Shown: positions 44,868 to 53,617 of the stretch, in pieces | Position numbering within the stretch: position 1 is the stretch's first letter | Layout: each line of letters begins with the position of its first letter | Source of the DNA: Silvibacterium bohemicum | GTDB lineage: Bacteria > Acidobacteriota > Terriglobia > Terriglobales > Acidobacteriaceae | NCBI RefSeq assembly: GCF_001006305.1 | Contig: NZ_LBHJ01000004.1 | Coordinates: forward strand, 186,001 to 250,000 | Length of the DNA stretch: 64,000 nt | Direction: 5' to 3' | Program-made: the position numbers and the translations under genes | The notes under the pieces: model-generated | Told to the model about the DNA's origin: nothing | Databases searched by the model: none | Seen by the model: only the letters and a program-made list of their open reading frames with translations

Positions 44868-44934
44868 GAAGAATCTCAGCGATGGTTGATCGGCGAACGT
44901 CGCTGAGATTCTTCGCGTTGCTCAGAATGACGAG
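44868..44934 (-). repeat. REP-like palindromic intergenic repeat, copy 2
   Basis: GAAGAATCTCAGCGA (44868-44882) pairs perfectly over 15 bp with TCGCTGAGATTCTTC (44900-44914), followed by GCGTTGCTCAGAATGACGAG. Read from the minus strand this matches copy 1 at 36325-36390. As with copy 1 it lies between two convergent genes (the RDD gene and ackA). Confidence 0.82.
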
Positions 44935-44974
44935 TTGATGATGCCATGGTGGATCTCGCTCCAACCACGCCGTA

Positions 44975-46132
44975 TCAATTCGCCAGCAGCTTGCCAACTT
45001 CGCGCGCGATCTGCGCTTCTTCCTGGCTCGGCACGATGCCAACCTGCACATTGCCAGAAGAAAACACTGCTTCGGATGCCTGATTGCACGCGGAGTCGAT
45101 CTCGATGCCAAGCAGCTTGAGCCGCGCGCATATATTGGCCCGCACCGGGGCGCTATGCTCGCCGATGCCTCCAGCAAAAACCAGCGCGTCGAGTCCGCCC
45201 AGTGAAACCGCGAAGGCAGCCGCAGTGCGCGCGATGGCGCGACAGAATATCTCGATGGCAAGCGCGGCATCATGATCGCCGCCATCCGCGGAACTCTGCA
45301 GCTTGCGCATGTCGCTTGCTCCACCCAGAGCCAGCAGGCCCGAGTTGTGATTGAGCAGCGTCTCCAGAGCCTGGTCGTTGAGCTTGTGCGCCCGCATGAG
45401 ATAGAGCAGCACGCCCGGATCGAGATCGCCGGTGCGCGTTCCCATGGGAATGCCGCCGGTCGGTGTCATCCCCATACTGGTGTCGATGGACTTGCCGTCA
45501 AGCAGTGCTGCCAGACTCGAGCCATTGCCTAGATGAGCAATCACCGTGCGGCTTTTCAGCTCGGAGCCGAGTTGGTGAACGATCGACGCGTACGAGAGCC
45601 CATGAAATCCATAGCGCCGAACGCCTTCTTCGGCGAACTGGGCCGGCAGCGGATAGCGATAGGCCTCTTCGGGGAGAGTCTGATGAAACGCCGTATCGAA
45701 GCAGGCAAACTGCGGTATGTCCGGATAGATCGACTCGGTGCTGCGAATCAGATCGAGCGAAGTGGGGATATGTAGCGGCGCGAAGTGGATCGCCGCTTCC
45801 AGCGTTTTCAGCACATCAGGAGTGACGCGCACATGATCGACCAGCTTCGGTCCGCCATGAACGATGCGGTGTCCAACGGCGATGGGGCGATCCACCTTGA
45901 GTGCGGCCATCGCATCGGTAACGTGCTGTAAAGCCTCTTTTTGCGAAGCATACTTTCTTTCTTCCTGGTGCAGAGGCTTTCCATCAGCGCCTTGTATCTC
46001 GAGCTTGCCGCCGTCTTTTCCAATGCCTTCGGCGCTGCCTTGCAGCAGCGCCCGTTGCTCTCCATTGTCTTCGACGAACAGCCCGAACTTCAGCGTCGAA
46101 GAGCCGCTATTCACTGCCAGTATGGGCCTCAC
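44975..46132 (-). CDS. ackA: Acetate kinase
   Basis: Interconverts acetyl phosphate and acetate with ADP/ATP. The GTG start at 46132 gives 385 residues beginning at the family N-terminus [18 protein letters not shown]. Other landmarks: [38 protein letters not shown]-like TGDLDPGV and [13 protein letters not shown]. Its start overlaps the phosphoketolase stop (GTGA), so translation is coupled. With phosphoketolase it forms the classic route from xylulose 5-phosphate via acetyl phosphate to acetate and ATP. Phosphate acetyltransferase is not in view. Confidence 0.96.
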   Translation of the reverse strand: MRPILAVNSGSSTLKFGLFVEDNGEQRALLQGSAEGIGKDGGKLEIQGADGKPLHQEERKYASQKEALQHVTDAMAALKVDRPIAVGHRIVHGGPKLVDHVRVTPDVLKTLEAAIHFAPLHIPTSLDLIRSTESIYPDIPQFACFDTAFHQTLPEEAYRYPLPAQFAEEGVRRYGFHGLSYASIVHQLGSELKSRTVIAHLGNGSSLAALLDGKSIDTSMGMTPTGGIPMGTRTGDLDPGVLLYLMRAHKLNDQALETLLNHNSGLLALGGASDMRKLQSSADGGDHDAALAIEIFCRAIARTAAAFAVSLGGLDALVFAGGIGEHSAPVRANICARLKLLGIEIDSACNQASEAVFSSGNVQVGIVPSQEEAQIAREVGKLLAN

Positions 46133-48567
46133 GCGTTGTCGCCGCCGGTGTCCAGAGCGGACGCGTCGGAGCCTTTGCCGCTCCAACGCCAGTCCCGGAC
46201 TTCAGGCAGGTCCTCGCCAAATTGCGAGACGTATAGCTTGTGTTCCTGCCTCTTCGCGGTGAACTTGTGCATCGCCTCTTCCCGCAGCGCAGCGAGCTTT
46301 GGAACGCGGAGGTGTACATCCAGAACCAGCCGGAAACGGTCGAGGTCGTTCAGCACGCACATGTCGAACGGAGTGGTGGTAGTCCCCTCTTCCTTGTACC
46401 CGCGGACGTGAATGTTGTCGTGGTTCTTGCGGCGATACGTCAACGTGTGAATCAACGCCGGATACCCGTGATAGGCAAAGATGACCGGCTTATCCGTAGT
46501 AAACATGCGGTCGAAGTCTTCATCCGGCAGTCCATGCGGATGCTCGGACGGAGGCTGCAGCGCCATCAGGTCGACGACGTTGACCACGCGGATTTTGAGA
46601 TCGGGATGCTGCTTGCGCAAGATGGAGACAGCGGCCATAGTCTCGAGAGTTGGCACATCGCCGGCGCAAGCCATCACTACATCCGGGTCGCCGCCATCGT
46701 CATTCGAAGCCCAGTGCCAGATGCCGGCGCCTACCGTGCAGTGACGGATCGCATCGTCCATCTTCATCCAGACGGGCGCCGGTTGTTTGCCCGCGATGAT
46801 GAGATTGACGTAGTTGCGGCTTTGCAAGCAGTGGTTGCCGACCGAGAGGAGGGTGTTCGCATCTGGCGGAAGATAGATGCGGACGATATCCGCCTTCTTG
46901 CTGGCGACGTGATCGATGAAGCCGGGGTCCTGATGACTGAAGCCGTTGTGATCCTGCCGCCAGACATGCGAGGAGAGCAAATAGTTGAGCGATGCAATCG
47001 GCTTGCGCCAGGGCAGGTCGCGCGTCACCTTCAGCCACTTTGCGTGCTGGTTGAACATCGAGTCGATGATGTGGATGAAGGCTTCGTAGCAGGAGAAGAA
47101 GCCGTGCCGCCCGGTGAGCAGATAGCCTTCCAGCCAGCCCTGGCACATATGCTCGCTGAGCACCTCCATCACTCGGCCGTCAACGTCGAGGTCCGTGTCC
47201 ACCTCTTCGAGCTCGGCCATCCAGCGCTTCTCTGAGACTTCATAGATGGCCTGCAGGCGGTTCGACGCCGTTTCGTCCGGACCGAAGACGCGGAAGTTGC
47301 GATGCCCCATGTTCGACTTCATCACGTCGCGCAGGAACTCGCCGAGAACCTCGGTTGCCTCGACGTCCACCGCTCCGGGAGATGGGAACTTCACCTCGTA
47401 ATCGCAGAAGTCCGGCATGCGCAATGGCTGCAGCAGCAATCCGCCATTGGCGTGGGGACTCATTCCCATGCGCAGGTCGCCCTTCGGAGCGATCGAAGCA
47501 AACTCTTCTTTGAACTGCCCCTGCGCGTCGAAGAGCTCTTCGGGATGATAGCTCTTCATCCAGTCTTCCAGCTGCTGCAGGTGTTCCGGCTTGTCGCGCA
47601 CGTCGGCGATGGGAACCTGGTGTGCGCGCCATGTGCCTTCGACCGGCTTGCCGTCGACGAACTTTGGCCCCGTCCAGCCTTTGGGAGTACGCATCACGAT
47701 CATCGGCCAGATAGGACGAGTCGTATCGTTGTTCTCATGCGCGTTCTTCTGGATGGCGCGAATCTCGTCATAAACAATGTCCAACAACGCGGCCATCTCC
47801 TGGTGCATGGTCGCGGGATCGTCGCCGGTGATGAAGAATGGCTTATACCCATAGCCTTTGAACAGATCTTCAAGCTCGACCTGAGGGATACGCGCCAACA
47901 CAGTTGGATTGGCAATCTTGAATCCGTTCAAGTGAAGGATGGGCAGCACTGCTCCATCGGTGATGGGGTTGAGAAATTTGTTGGAATGCCAGCTGGTCGC
48001 GCATGGTCCAGTCTCAGCTTCGCCATCGCCGACGATGCAGGCAACGATCAGATCGGGATTGTCGAAGGCCGCGCCGTAGGCGTGAAGCAGCGAGTAGCCC
48101 AGCTCTCCGCCTTCGTGAATTGAGCCCGGTGTTTCCGGGGCAACGTGGCTGGGAATTCCGTAAGGCCAGGAAAACTGCCGGAAGAGCCGCTTGATGCCGT
48201 CGCGATCGCGTTCGATGTTGGGATAGATCTCGGTGTAAGACCCTTCGAGATAGGTGTTCGCTACGATTCCCGGCCCGCCGTGTCCCGGACCGATCACGTA
48301 CATCATCTTGGTTTGGCGCTCGCAGATGATGCGGTTCAGGTGGACATACAGGAAGTTCAGGCCGGGTGTGGTCCCGAAGTGTCCCAGCAGCCGCGGTTTC
48401 ACGTCTTCCAAAGTCAGGGGCCGGTCCAGCAGAGCATTGTCCTTGAGATAAATCTGTCCGACGGAAAGATAGTTGGCGGCGCGCCAGTAGGCATCCATTT
48501 TGTGCAGAAGTTCTGGAGAGAGAGGTAGGGCCTGCGGCCCCGCAGCGGGGTGACCGATTGATGCCAT
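46129..48567 (-). CDS. xfp: Xylulose-5-phosphate/fructose-6-phosphate phosphoketolase
   Basis: Thiamine-diphosphate enzyme that cleaves xylulose 5-phosphate (or fructose 6-phosphate) with phosphate into acetyl phosphate plus glyceraldehyde 3-phosphate (or erythrose 4-phosphate). The 812-residue length and sequence are typical: [53 protein letters not shown] and YHPEELFD. It starts at an ATG with AGGAG about 8 nt upstream. First gene of the operon with ackA; a CRP-type palindrome is centred 73 nt upstream of the start. Confidence 0.96.
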   Translation of the reverse strand: MASIGHPAAGPQALPLSPELLHKMDAYWRAANYLSVGQIYLKDNALLDRPLTLEDVKPRLLGHFGTTPGLNFLYVHLNRIICERQTKMMYVIGPGHGGPGIVANTYLEGSYTEIYPNIERDRDGIKRLFRQFSWPYGIPSHVAPETPGSIHEGGELGYSLLHAYGAAFDNPDLIVACIVGDGEAETGPCATSWHSNKFLNPITDGAVLPILHLNGFKIANPTVLARIPQVELEDLFKGYGYKPFFITGDDPATMHQEMAALLDIVYDEIRAIQKNAHENNDTTRPIWPMIVMRTPKGWTGPKFVDGKPVEGTWRAHQVPIADVRDKPEHLQQLEDWMKSYHPEELFDAQGQFKEEFASIAPKGDLRMGMSPHANGGLLLQPLRMPDFCDYEVKFPSPGAVDVEATEVLGEFLRDVMKSNMGHRNFRVFGPDETASNRLQAIYEVSEKRWMAELEEVDTDLDVDGRVMEVLSEHMCQGWLEGYLLTGRHGFFSCYEAFIHIIDSMFNQHAKWLKVTRDLPWRKPIASLNYLLSSHVWRQDHNGFSHQDPGFIDHVASKKADIVRIYLPPDANTLLSVGNHCLQSRNYVNLIIAGKQPAPVWMKMDDAIRHCTVGAGIWHWASNDDGGDPDVVMACAGDVPTLETMAAVSILRKQHPDLKIRVVNVVDLMALQPPSEHPHGLPDEDFDRMFTTDKPVIFAYHGYPALIHTLTYRRKNHDNIHVRGYKEEGTTTTPFDMCVLNDLDRFRLVLDVHLRVPKLAALREEAMHKFTAKRQEHKLYVSQFGEDLPEVRDWRWSGKGSDASALDTGGDNA

Positions 48568-48632
48568 CTGCTTAGCTCCTGGAAGAGAGTGTCCCTGCAG
48601 CTTAGATGCTACGCCTGCATTTGCGGGAGTAA

Positions 48633-48648
48633 TGTGAGCAGCGTCACA
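48633..48648 (-). promoter_or_regulatory. CRP/FNR-family palindrome upstream of xfp-ackA
   Basis: TGTGAGCAGCGTCACA is a perfect TGTGA-N6-TCACA site, 66 nt before the xfp ATG on the minus strand. A weak -10 candidate, TAGCAT (minus strand, 48611-48606), would put a transcription start near 48599. The palindrome centre is then about 41.5 nt upstream, the spacing used by class II activation. The -10 and start are inferred. Confidence 0.6.
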
Positions 48649-48707
48649 AGCCTCCGCCTCCGTAAAAATGCGGTGAATTTTTTATTTGGCAGCGACGCGT
48701 AGCGAAA

Positions 48708-49934
48708 TCAGGGCGCCCGGAACGACTTGACCGCGATGGAACTCGGCCGCTTCCCTGCCGGCAGCATGGTGAAGAGGGTTCCGATCCGTATTGCTCCATT
48801 CGATGCGTAGCTCTGCGTTCGTACCACAGAGACATCTCCCGATGTGGCGTCGGCCGCAAGCAGCAGGAAGCCGTTGGACGAGAAAGCCAGCGCATCCGGC
48901 CCGCTTCCCACGCGCACCGAGGGCTTGACGAGCCGCCCGTCATCGATGGAGTAGACGCTGATCGAGTCGGCGTTGAAGTCGCTGATCCAGAGCAGAGAAT
49001 TATCCGCGCTCACGACGGCGGAGGATGGATGCGCGCCAACCAGGTACGCGCCGCCCACTTCATTCGTGACGGTGGAGATCTCGGAGATGGAGTCGCTGTC
49101 AAAGTTTGAAACGAAGATCTCGCCGCCGTCCGGCTTCATCGCCAGCTGTACCGGCGTCTTGCCTACATCGAGGAAAGCGAGCAGGTGGTCAGTGTGGTCG
49201 GACTCGTTGGTGCTCTCTGGACGCACCAGACTAATTGCCATTACCTGATGTCCGCCGGAGCAGGCGATGAAGGCCTTCGAAGAGTCCGGCAGAATGACTG
49301 CATCAGTCGCCTGCGGACAGCCAGGAAAGACGGCGCGAACTCGCATCTTGAGCGGATCGACGATCGAAACGCTGCCGCCGGCGCGATTCGTAACTACCAA
49401 GGTGGAGAGGTCCGGAGAGATTCTGGCCAACCCCGGGGCCTCGCCGACACCAATCACGCCAATCTCCCGCCGGTTCTCGAGGTCGATCACCGACACGTTG
49501 TTCGATCCGGAGTTGGCGACATAGCCGCGCCGTCCCTCACGATCGACATCGATGGAGAATGGCCGGCGATGTACGGGGATTGTAGCCACGACGCGACTCT
49601 TTTCGGCATCGATGACGCTGACTGATCCGTTCCCGCCCGTACCGCCAGCGTTGACGACATACACCTCGTTCCGCACCGGACTGACCGTCACGCCGCTCGG
49701 TTCCTGTCCGACGGCCAGCACGCGATCCTGACGAAGATTCACGAGATCCAGGACAGAGACAGTATTGCTGCCGCTGTTGGTGACATAGGCATATTCGCGA
49801 TAGTCCGCTGGATATTGAGGAAAATGATTGCGGCGGCAGCCGCTCAGGATGAGCGGCAACATCAGCGGCACGATGAAAAGGCGGCTCGAGAAAGGCCGCC
49901 TTTTCCGATGCTTCCCGTTTCTTGTCTCTGCCAA
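48708..49934 (-). CDS. YVTN-family beta-propeller lipoprotein
   Basis: A 408-residue envelope protein. A basic N-terminus and hydrophobic helix end in lipobox LILSGC (Cys about residue 33). The mature part is a seven-bladed propeller made of YVTN-type repeats: AYVTNSGSNTVSVLDLVNL, VYVVNAGG, YVANSGSNNVSVIDLEN and VSNFDSDSISEIS. Such proteins are surface or periplasmic binding scaffolds; no active-site residues are evident. It lies between xfp (minus strand, 141 nt downstream) and aroF (19 nt upstream). Confidence 0.9.
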   Translation of the reverse strand: MAETRNGKHRKRRPFSSRLFIVPLMLPLILSGCRRNHFPQYPADYREYAYVTNSGSNTVSVLDLVNLRQDRVLAVGQEPSGVTVSPVRNEVYVVNAGGTGGNGSVSVIDAEKSRVVATIPVHRRPFSIDVDREGRRGYVANSGSNNVSVIDLENRREIGVIGVGEAPGLARISPDLSTLVVTNRAGGSVSIVDPLKMRVRAVFPGCPQATDAVILPDSSKAFIACSGGHQVMAISLVRPESTNESDHTDHLLAFLDVGKTPVQLAMKPDGGEIFVSNFDSDSISEISTVTNEVGGAYLVGAHPSSAVVSADNSLLWISDFNADSISVYSIDDGRLVKPSVRVGSGPDALAFSSNGFLLLAADATSGDVSVVRTQSYASNGAIRIGTLFTMLPAGKRPSSIAVKSFRAP

Positions 49935-49953
49935 GATCGTCCTTGTGCCCGGC

Positions 49954-51009
49954 CTACGCCTTAACGCCCGCGGTAAGCTCGATCCCGTGCGGGATATTGC
50001 GGCGCAGTACCGTCGCGATCTGGCTGCATTCGTCCATCAGCTGCACAAACTGCTCGGGGTAGATCGATTGCGCCCCATCGGAGAGGGCCTTGTCCGGGGC
50101 GTGATGCACTTCGACGATGAGACCGTCGGCTCCGACGGCAACTGCCGCGCGTGCGAGCGGAATCACCTTGTTGCGCTTGCCGGTGCCGTGGCTGGGATCG
50201 ACGATGATGGGCAGATGGCTCAGGCGCTGCACGGCCGGGACGATGCTGAGGTCAAGAGTATTCCGCGTGTGGTCGGCAAAGGTGCGGATGCCGCGCTCGC
50301 AGAGAATCACCTGGTAGTTCCCCTCGCTCATCACGTACTCGGCAGCCATCAGGAACTCTTCCAGCGTTGCCGCCAGACCGCGCTTGAGCAGGACCGGCTT
50401 ACGCTTGCGTCCCGCGGCCTTGAGCAGCGAGTAGTTTTGCATGTTGCGCGCGCCGATCTGGATCACGTCGGCGTAATGATCGACCAGCTCGAGGGCTTCA
50501 GTGTCGATGGCTTCGGTCACGATGCGCAGGCCGTAACGCTCGCGAATCTCGACCATGATCTTGAGAGCTTCTTCACCTAATCCCTGAAAAGCGTAAGGCG
50601 AGGTGCGCGGCTTGTAAGCGCCTCCGCGGAAGAACTGCGCGCCGGCTGCGGCAACCTGCTCCGCTGCAGCGAAGGCTTGCTCGCGCGTTTCGATGGAGCA
50701 CGGCCCGGCAATGACCGCGAGGTCGCGTCCGCCGATGGTGGCGTTGGTGCCGGGGAAGGTGATGACCGTGTCTTCTTCCTTCAAATCACGGCTGACCAGC
50801 TTGTAGGGCTTCGAAACGGCGATGACTTCAGCAACGCCCGAGAGCTCTTCCAGATTGCCCTGATCGATCTGCCCCTGATTGCCGGTGATGCCCACGGCGG
50901 TGCGCTGCGCGCCGGGCATAGGATGCGCGCGAAATCCCAGCTGCGTGATGTGATCGCAAACCGCCTGCACTTCCTCCGGCGTCGCCTGCGCCTTCATGAC
51001 AACTAACAT
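49954..51009 (-). CDS. aroF: 3-deoxy-7-phosphoheptulonate (DAHP) synthase, AroA-I-beta type with regulatory domain
   Basis: Condenses phosphoenolpyruvate and erythrose 4-phosphate at the entrance to the shikimate pathway. It has 351 residues. An N-terminal ferredoxin/ACT-like regulatory domain covers about residues 1-70, as in the Thermotoga enzyme, and can give feedback control by aromatic amino acids. The catalytic barrel includes [50 protein letters not shown] and [10 protein letters not shown]. Metal ligands (Cys of GPCS, His of DPSHG) are present. It may be co-transcribed with the propeller gene 19 nt downstream, and is divergent from hicAB. Confidence 0.95.
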   Translation of the reverse strand: MLVVMKAQATPEEVQAVCDHITQLGFRAHPMPGAQRTAVGITGNQGQIDQGNLEELSGVAEVIAVSKPYKLVSRDLKEEDTVITFPGTNATIGGRDLAVIAGPCSIETREQAFAAAEQVAAAGAQFFRGGAYKPRTSPYAFQGLGEEALKIMVEIRERYGLRIVTEAIDTEALELVDHYADVIQIGARNMQNYSLLKAAGRKRKPVLLKRGLAATLEEFLMAAEYVMSEGNYQVILCERGIRTFADHTRNTLDLSIVPAVQRLSHLPIIVDPSHGTGKRNKVIPLARAAVAVGADGLIVEVHHAPDKALSDGAQSIYPEQFVQLMDECSQIATVLRRNIPHGIELTAGVKA

Positions 51010-51124
51010 GCTGTGCCTTGCCTTTCGCTCTTCCTGAAACCGTAACTTTCAGTTTAGCTGCTGGTTGCTGATGGAAGCAATGGTTCCTCCCGCTTGACAA
51101 TTGACGGATTCGGTCGGCCGTCGC

Positions 51125-51153
51125 TTGCCAATATAAACAATATTGTTTATACA
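51125..51153 (+). promoter_or_regulatory. hicAB promoter with a perfect 20-bp palindromic operator
   Basis: A perfect palindrome, TATAAACAATATTGTTTATA, fills 51132-51151. It lies between a -35-like TTGCCA (51125-51130) and a -10-like TATACA (51148-51153), 17 nt apart. This is where HicB is expected to bind and repress. The first codon of hicA begins only 7 nt after the -10, which implies a leaderless or nearly leaderless transcript. Confidence 0.7.
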
Positions 51154-51159
51154 TAACGA

Positions 51160-51335
51160 GTGAAGAGCAGCGAGTTCAAGCGTTGGCTGGCCGATCAAGG
51201 CGCTATCTTCAAGCCAGGCAAAGGATCGCATCTGAAAATTTTTCTGAACGGGAAACATTCGGTATTGCCCATGCATAACAAGGAACTCGGAACCGGCTGG
51301 TCGAGGCTATCAAGAAGCAGCTGGGACTGAAGTAG
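51160..51335 (+). pseudogene. hicA: hicA toxin gene with a frameshift near its 3' end
   Basis: HicA is a small dsRBD-fold mRNA interferase. From the GTG at 51160 the frame reads MKSSEFKRWLADQGAIFKPG, then GKGSHLKIFLNGK and HSVLPMHNKELGTG, which is the HicA core including the catalytic His of GSHLK. After residue 46 the frame runs into SRLSRSSWD and a stop at 51330. One missing nucleotide near 51292-51300 explains this: the other frame reads LVEAIKKQLGLK and ends at the TAG at 51333-51335, exactly the family C-terminus. Either the toxin is broken or this is a sequencing error. Eight nt later hicB starts. Confidence 0.85.
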
Positions 51336-51343
51336 GAGCAAAA

Positions 51344-51757
51344 ATGCGCTACCCGATCAACATTAAAGCGGATGGAAAGTTCTTTCTCGTCACCTTTCCG
51401 GATATTCCGGAGGCAATCACCCAGGGGAAAACGCAGGAAGAGGCCGTGAAAGTTGCAGCGGCCGCTTTGGAGACCGCTTTGGATTTCTACTTCGAAGGTT
51501 CCCGCGCCATTCCTCTCCCTTCCCGGGTCAAGAAAGGCCAGGAGTTTGTGGAGCTGCCGACAAGTGTCGCAGCCAAAGTGCTTCTATTAAATGAAATGAT
51601 CCGGCAGAAGGTACGTCCTGCCGAGCTTGCACGGAGACTCCGCACTACTCCGCAAGAGGTGAACCGGCTCACCAACATTCGACATACGTCGAGGATTGAT
51701 GGAATCGCGAATGCGATGAGGGCGTTGGGTAAGACTTTGGAAGTGCGGGCTATTTGA
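51344..51757 (+). CDS. hicB: HicB antitoxin
   Basis: A 137-residue antitoxin with a ribonuclease-H-like N-terminal domain that binds HicA (MRYPINIKADGKFFLVTFPD, ITQGKTQEEAVKVAAAALETAL) and a C-terminal helix-turn-helix DNA-binding part (AELARRLRTTPQEVNRLTNI). It probably represses its own operon through the palindrome at 51132-51151. The ribosome-binding site TAGGAGC is clear. Unlike hicA it has no frame damage. It is followed 14 nt later by a convergent small gene. Confidence 0.92.
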   Translation: MRYPINIKADGKFFLVTFPDIPEAITQGKTQEEAVKVAAAALETALDFYFEGSRAIPLPSRVKKGQEFVELPTSVAAKVLLLNEMIRQKVRPAELARRLRTTPQEVNRLTNIRHTSRIDGIANAMRALGKTLEVRAI

Positions 51758-51771
51758 GTACTTGCGAGCTT

Positions 51772-51984
51772 CTAGTGTTCTGGCGAAAACAGTTCTCGCA
51801 CTTGAAATGTGAAGTCTTTGTCTGATATCTCGCCGTGAGCAAACTTGAACGAAATGTCGACAAGATCGCGTACTGTCAAAAGACCATTTGCACGGCGTTC
51901 CAGGTCAGCGCGAAGTTTCTGATCATGACCCGGCTTGAATAGACCGCCAGACGTTTGTTGCCCACAACCGCAATTGCAATCCAT
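51772..51984 (-). CDS. Small Cys-rich protein downstream of higA
   Basis: A 70-residue protein beginning MDCNCGCGQQTSGGLFKPGH, with the Cys cluster C3, C5, C7 and the following GLFKPGHDQKLRADLERR. A C-terminal helical half (LLTVRDLVDISFKFAHGEIS) follows. An AGAGG lies nine nt before the ATG at 51984, which is the basis for calling it. The frame continues upstream without a stop, but that part overlaps higA and is not a plausible protein. The CxCxCG...F-x-PGHD arrangement occurs in other small bacterial and phage proteins; metal binding is likely, function unknown. It is 20 nt after the higA stop and may be part of that module. Confidence 0.7.
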   Translation of the reverse strand: MDCNCGCGQQTSGGLFKPGHDQKLRADLERRANGLLTVRDLVDISFKFAHGEISDKDFTFQVRELFSPEH

Positions 51985-52004
51985 ATCTCTTAGCCTCTTT
52001 CGAT

Positions 52005-52286
52005 CTACGCCACGTCCATCCGCTTGAGCTTGATCCGGTCTGCTGGAACCTGTGCAAGATCGTAGTGAGCCTGCTGAACCAGCCATGTTTCTGCGCTCCC
52101 GCCGAAGACCTTTGAGAGACGCACCGCCATCTCCGGCGAAATCCCGCGCTTGCCATTCACAAGCTCGGAGAGCGTCGTACGGGTGACACCGAGCGCCGCA
52201 GCCGCGTCGGTGATAGTCAACCCTAAAGGCTCGATACATTGGCGTAATACAAAGCTACCCGGATGCGGCGGATTCTTCATCGGCAT
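52005..52286 (-). CDS. higA: HigA-type antitoxin (XRE family)
   Basis: A 93-residue antitoxin with a helix-turn-helix ([26 protein letters not shown]) that binds DNA and its HigB partner. The family hallmark [20 protein letters not shown] is at the N-terminus. AGGGG lies seven nt before the ATG at 52286. The reading frame is intact, in contrast to the toxin gene 12 nt upstream. In higBA order (toxin first) the antitoxin is translated from the same transcript and represses it. Confidence 0.92.
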   Translation of the reverse strand: MPMKNPPHPGSFVLRQCIEPLGLTITDAAAALGVTRTTLSELVNGKRGISPEMAVRLSKVFGGSAETWLVQQAHYDLAQVPADRIKLKRMDVA

Positions 52287-52298
52287 GACATAACCCCT

Positions 52299-52577
52299 TC
52301 AGTGATAGTCCAAGTAATCTACGTCGAATGCGTCGCCATCGACGAACCGGAAGATGACACGCCAATTGGCGCGAACCGTTACCGCCCACAGACCTTGAAC
52401 TTGCCTTTAAGCTCATGGAGTCCGATAACCAGGTAAATCCATATCTGCGACTGAGCCGGCGGCATCGAGGCGGGCAAGAATGTCGCGAAGTTTCTCCGCA
52501 TGTTCTCGAATGATCTCGCGGGTGCTGTCTTCCTCGTAAAGCCGCTTCAGTCCCTTGTGGCGGATCGACCGGATCAT
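52299..52577 (-). pseudogene. higB: higB toxin gene disrupted by two compensating frameshifts
   Basis: HigB is a RelE-fold ribosome-dependent mRNA interferase. From the ATG at 52577 the frame reads MIRSIRHKGLKRLYEEDST and continues to DMDLPGYR, then hits a stop. Reading +1 from near 52420 gives LHELKGKFK, and returning near 52393 gives LWAVTVRANWRVIFRFVDGD and then FDVDYLDYH with the stop at 52301. The reconstructed 92 residues are a complete HigB. An extra base and a missing base within about 30 nt thus put the conserved core out of frame. An inverted repeat CGTAA/TTACG (52585-52598) upstream may be the HigA operator. Each segment is well conserved, so loss is recent or a sequencing artefact. 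Confidence 0.85.
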
Positions 52578-52618
52578 TTCCAACCGTAATGCGTTACGTT
52601 ACGCCGGTCAAGATAAAA

Positions 52619-53548
52619 TCAGAGCACCTTATCCCCAACCGCCAACAGCGTCTGAAAGTGCGGAGCCTCGGCTTCCCTGTGAACCACCGAAGTCTGCACG
52701 CTCTGGAAACCGGCTTTTTCCAGCGCAGCGTCGAGTTCGGCTTCGCTGAAGCCTAGCCACTCGTCGGCGTACATCTCCCGGGCCTCTTCGAAGCGATGCT
52801 TGGCCAGGTCGAGAATGGCAATCCGTCCGCCGGGCTTGAGAATTCGCCATGCCTCCTGCACCGCTCTCTCCGGATGGAGCGCGTGATGCAGCGACTGCGA
52901 GAAGAAGACGAGATCGACGGTTTCGTCCGCGATAGGCAACTCTTCCATGTCGCCTAGCCGGTATTCGAGGTTCTTCACGCCCTGGCGCTCGGCCTGTTCG
53001 CGACCGACTTCGATCATGCGCGCCGAATTGTCGACGGCAATCACCTTGACCGCCCTCTGCGCCAGCAGCAGAGAAAATGCCCCTTCGCCGGCTCCAAGAT
53101 CGGCGATGACCATGGGTGGCATCAGCCGCAGAAGGGCCTCGGCCACCGCTTTCCAGGATTTGCCCGGGACGTAATTCCGGCCGAAGCGCCCGGCTACCTC
53201 ATCGAAAAAGCTGCGCATCTTGTCCTGGCGCTTCTTCACCACGCCTCGCACCGCGGCTTGATCGATCTTCGCCTCGGAAATCTCCTCGCGCGCCTGATCG
53301 AGCAGCCCGGTCAACAGATTCGAGCCATTCTGGGCCGTCAGCCGGTAGAGACTGTATTTGCCGGTGCGCCGGTCCTCGACCAGGCCGGCCTGCTTGAGCT
53401 GCGCAAGATGCGTGGAGATGGTGCTCTGGCCCATGACCAGGATTTCCTGCAGCTCGGCCACCGAAAGCTCCTCGCGTTCCAGCAGCAGCAGGATACGCAG
53501 CCGATTGGAGTCGGCCGCAACCCGCAGGATTTTCACAATTGACGCCAT
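52619..53548 (-). CDS. ArsR-family regulator fused to a SAM-binding methyltransferase-like domain (SahR-like)
   Basis: A 309-residue protein. An ArsR winged helix occupies residues 1-90 (SNRLRILLLLEREELSVAEL, MGQSTISTHLAQLKQAGLV). The second part (about 105-300) is a Rossmann methyltransferase with motif I VIADLGAGEGAFSLLLAQ, the acidic strand VIAVDNS, and FFSQSLHHALHP. It is divergent from ahcY across 69 nt. The same fusion, SahR, is known in Proteobacteria to repress the S-adenosylmethionine cycle and respond to S-adenosylhomocysteine. I infer the same role here. True methyltransferase activity cannot be excluded. Confidence 0.85.
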   Translation of the reverse strand: MASIVKILRVAADSNRLRILLLLEREELSVAELQEILVMGQSTISTHLAQLKQAGLVEDRRTGKYSLYRLTAQNGSNLLTGLLDQAREEISEAKIDQAAVRGVVKKRQDKMRSFFDEVAGRFGRNYVPGKSWKAVAEALLRLMPPMVIADLGAGEGAFSLLLAQRAVKVIAVDNSARMIEVGREQAERQGVKNLEYRLGDMEELPIADETVDLVFFSQSLHHALHPERAVQEAWRILKPGGRIAILDLAKHRFEEAREMYADEWLGFSEAELDAALEKAGFQSVQTSVVHREAEAPHFQTLLAVGDKVL

Positions 53549-53572
53549 GGCTCTGTGGGTTAATATATCAAC

Positions 53573-53592
53573 ATATCTCGATTCGTCGATAT
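53573..53592. promoter_or_regulatory. Candidate operator between the SahR-like gene and ahcY
   Basis: The gap contains ATATCTCGATTCGTCGATAT, with five-bp arms ATATC and GATAT ten nt apart, overlapping an AT-rich stretch with further ATAT repeats just to the left. It lies 26 nt upstream of the ahcY ATG, where a divergent ArsR regulator would bind. The arms are short, so this is a tentative site. Confidence 0.4.
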
Positions 53593-53617
53593 GAATCTGG
53601 ACATGAGGTGATTAGAA

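Noticed and set aside
53549-53617. SAH or SAM riboswitch in front of ahcY
   Set aside because: The leader is only 69 nt, AT-rich, and shows no conserved riboswitch core; protein-based control by the divergent regulator is a better explanation.
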